From positions 1 through 43,858 of the forward strand of contig NZ_JACMYO010000061.1 of assembly GCF_020889685.1 (NCBI RefSeq): a stretch of 43,858 nt of DNA, in the 5' to 3' direction. The DNA is from Bradyrhizobium oropedii (GTDB lineage Bacteria > Pseudomonadota > Alphaproteobacteria > Rhizobiales > Xanthobacteraceae). The translations under genes and the position numbers were made by a program. Positions within the stretch are counted from its first letter, which is position 1; each line of letters starts with the position of its first letter. Below are positions 43,322 to 43,858 of the stretch, one piece after another. The notes beneath the pieces were generated by a model that saw only the letters and a list, made by a program, of their open reading frames with translations, was not told the DNA's origin and made no database searches.

Positions 43322-43858
<537 letters not shown>

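Overview
The window reads as GC-rich alphaproteobacterial DNA, most likely from Bradyrhizobium or a close relative. The evidence is the style of the proteins: paired DoxX proteins, a CioAB-type bd oxidase, DUF6894 and zinc-ribbon small proteins, many acyl-CoA genes, FixJ-type regulators and a huge kinase/ATPase/histidine-kinase hybrid. It looks like accessory chromosome, because intact operons alternate with decayed stretches. The genus call is inference from protein style, not from a search.

Region 1 (1-8.0 kb): the end of a VOC dioxygenase, an outer-membrane porin and a DoxX gene on the plus strand. A minus-strand run follows (DoxX-like, DoxX, FMN reductase, a frameshifted pirin, a Bcr/CflA drug exporter), with a LysR regulator diverging from it. 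This has the shape of a quinone/electrophile response locus.

Region 2 (8.2-12.7 kb): a scar region with a broken 2OG-Fe(II) oxygenase, the tail of an epoxide hydrolase, a small zinc-ribbon protein, decayed tRNA-Arg pieces and a frameshifted large serine recombinase. The recombinase 3' end abuts a tRNA-Arg(ACG) 3' half. This looks like an old integration site.

Region 3 (12.9-23.2 kb): one long minus-strand block. A CoA-ester degradation set (YWTD beta-propeller, 3-hydroxyacyl-CoA dehydrogenase, enoyl-CoA hydratase, type III CoA transferase, enoyl-CoA isomerase-like protein) runs into type II NADH dehydrogenase, a small exported protein, cydA and cydB. A small monooxygenase and a leftover of a cyo oxidase operon (3' part of cyoC, whole cyoD) come last. 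The order suggests NADH-producing catabolism feeding a non-proton-pumping NADH:quinol route.

Region 4 (23.5-34.9 kb): a signalling-to-efflux block. A 1,979-residue pseudokinase/AAA/TPR/GAF/PAS/histidine kinase is followed by a lone receiver, a FixJ-like regulator and a winged-helix regulator. The last leads a FusC-DUF1656-HlyD efflux operon that ends at a strong terminator. An 18-base motif sits upstream of both the FixJ-like and the winged-helix gene.

Region 5 (35-43.9 kb): a decayed GAF sensor and unexplained sequence, then an acyl-CoA synthetase, an HxlR regulator, an MBL hydrolase, an alpha/beta hydrolase and a cis-CaaD-like tautomerase. A striking concentric palindrome lies between the two hydrolases. 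After fused LysR and CoA-transferase fragments comes a relic of a second efflux-operon copy, ending in an intact small exported protein. Last are a DUF6894 protein and the start of a clpX gene that lacks clpP beside it.
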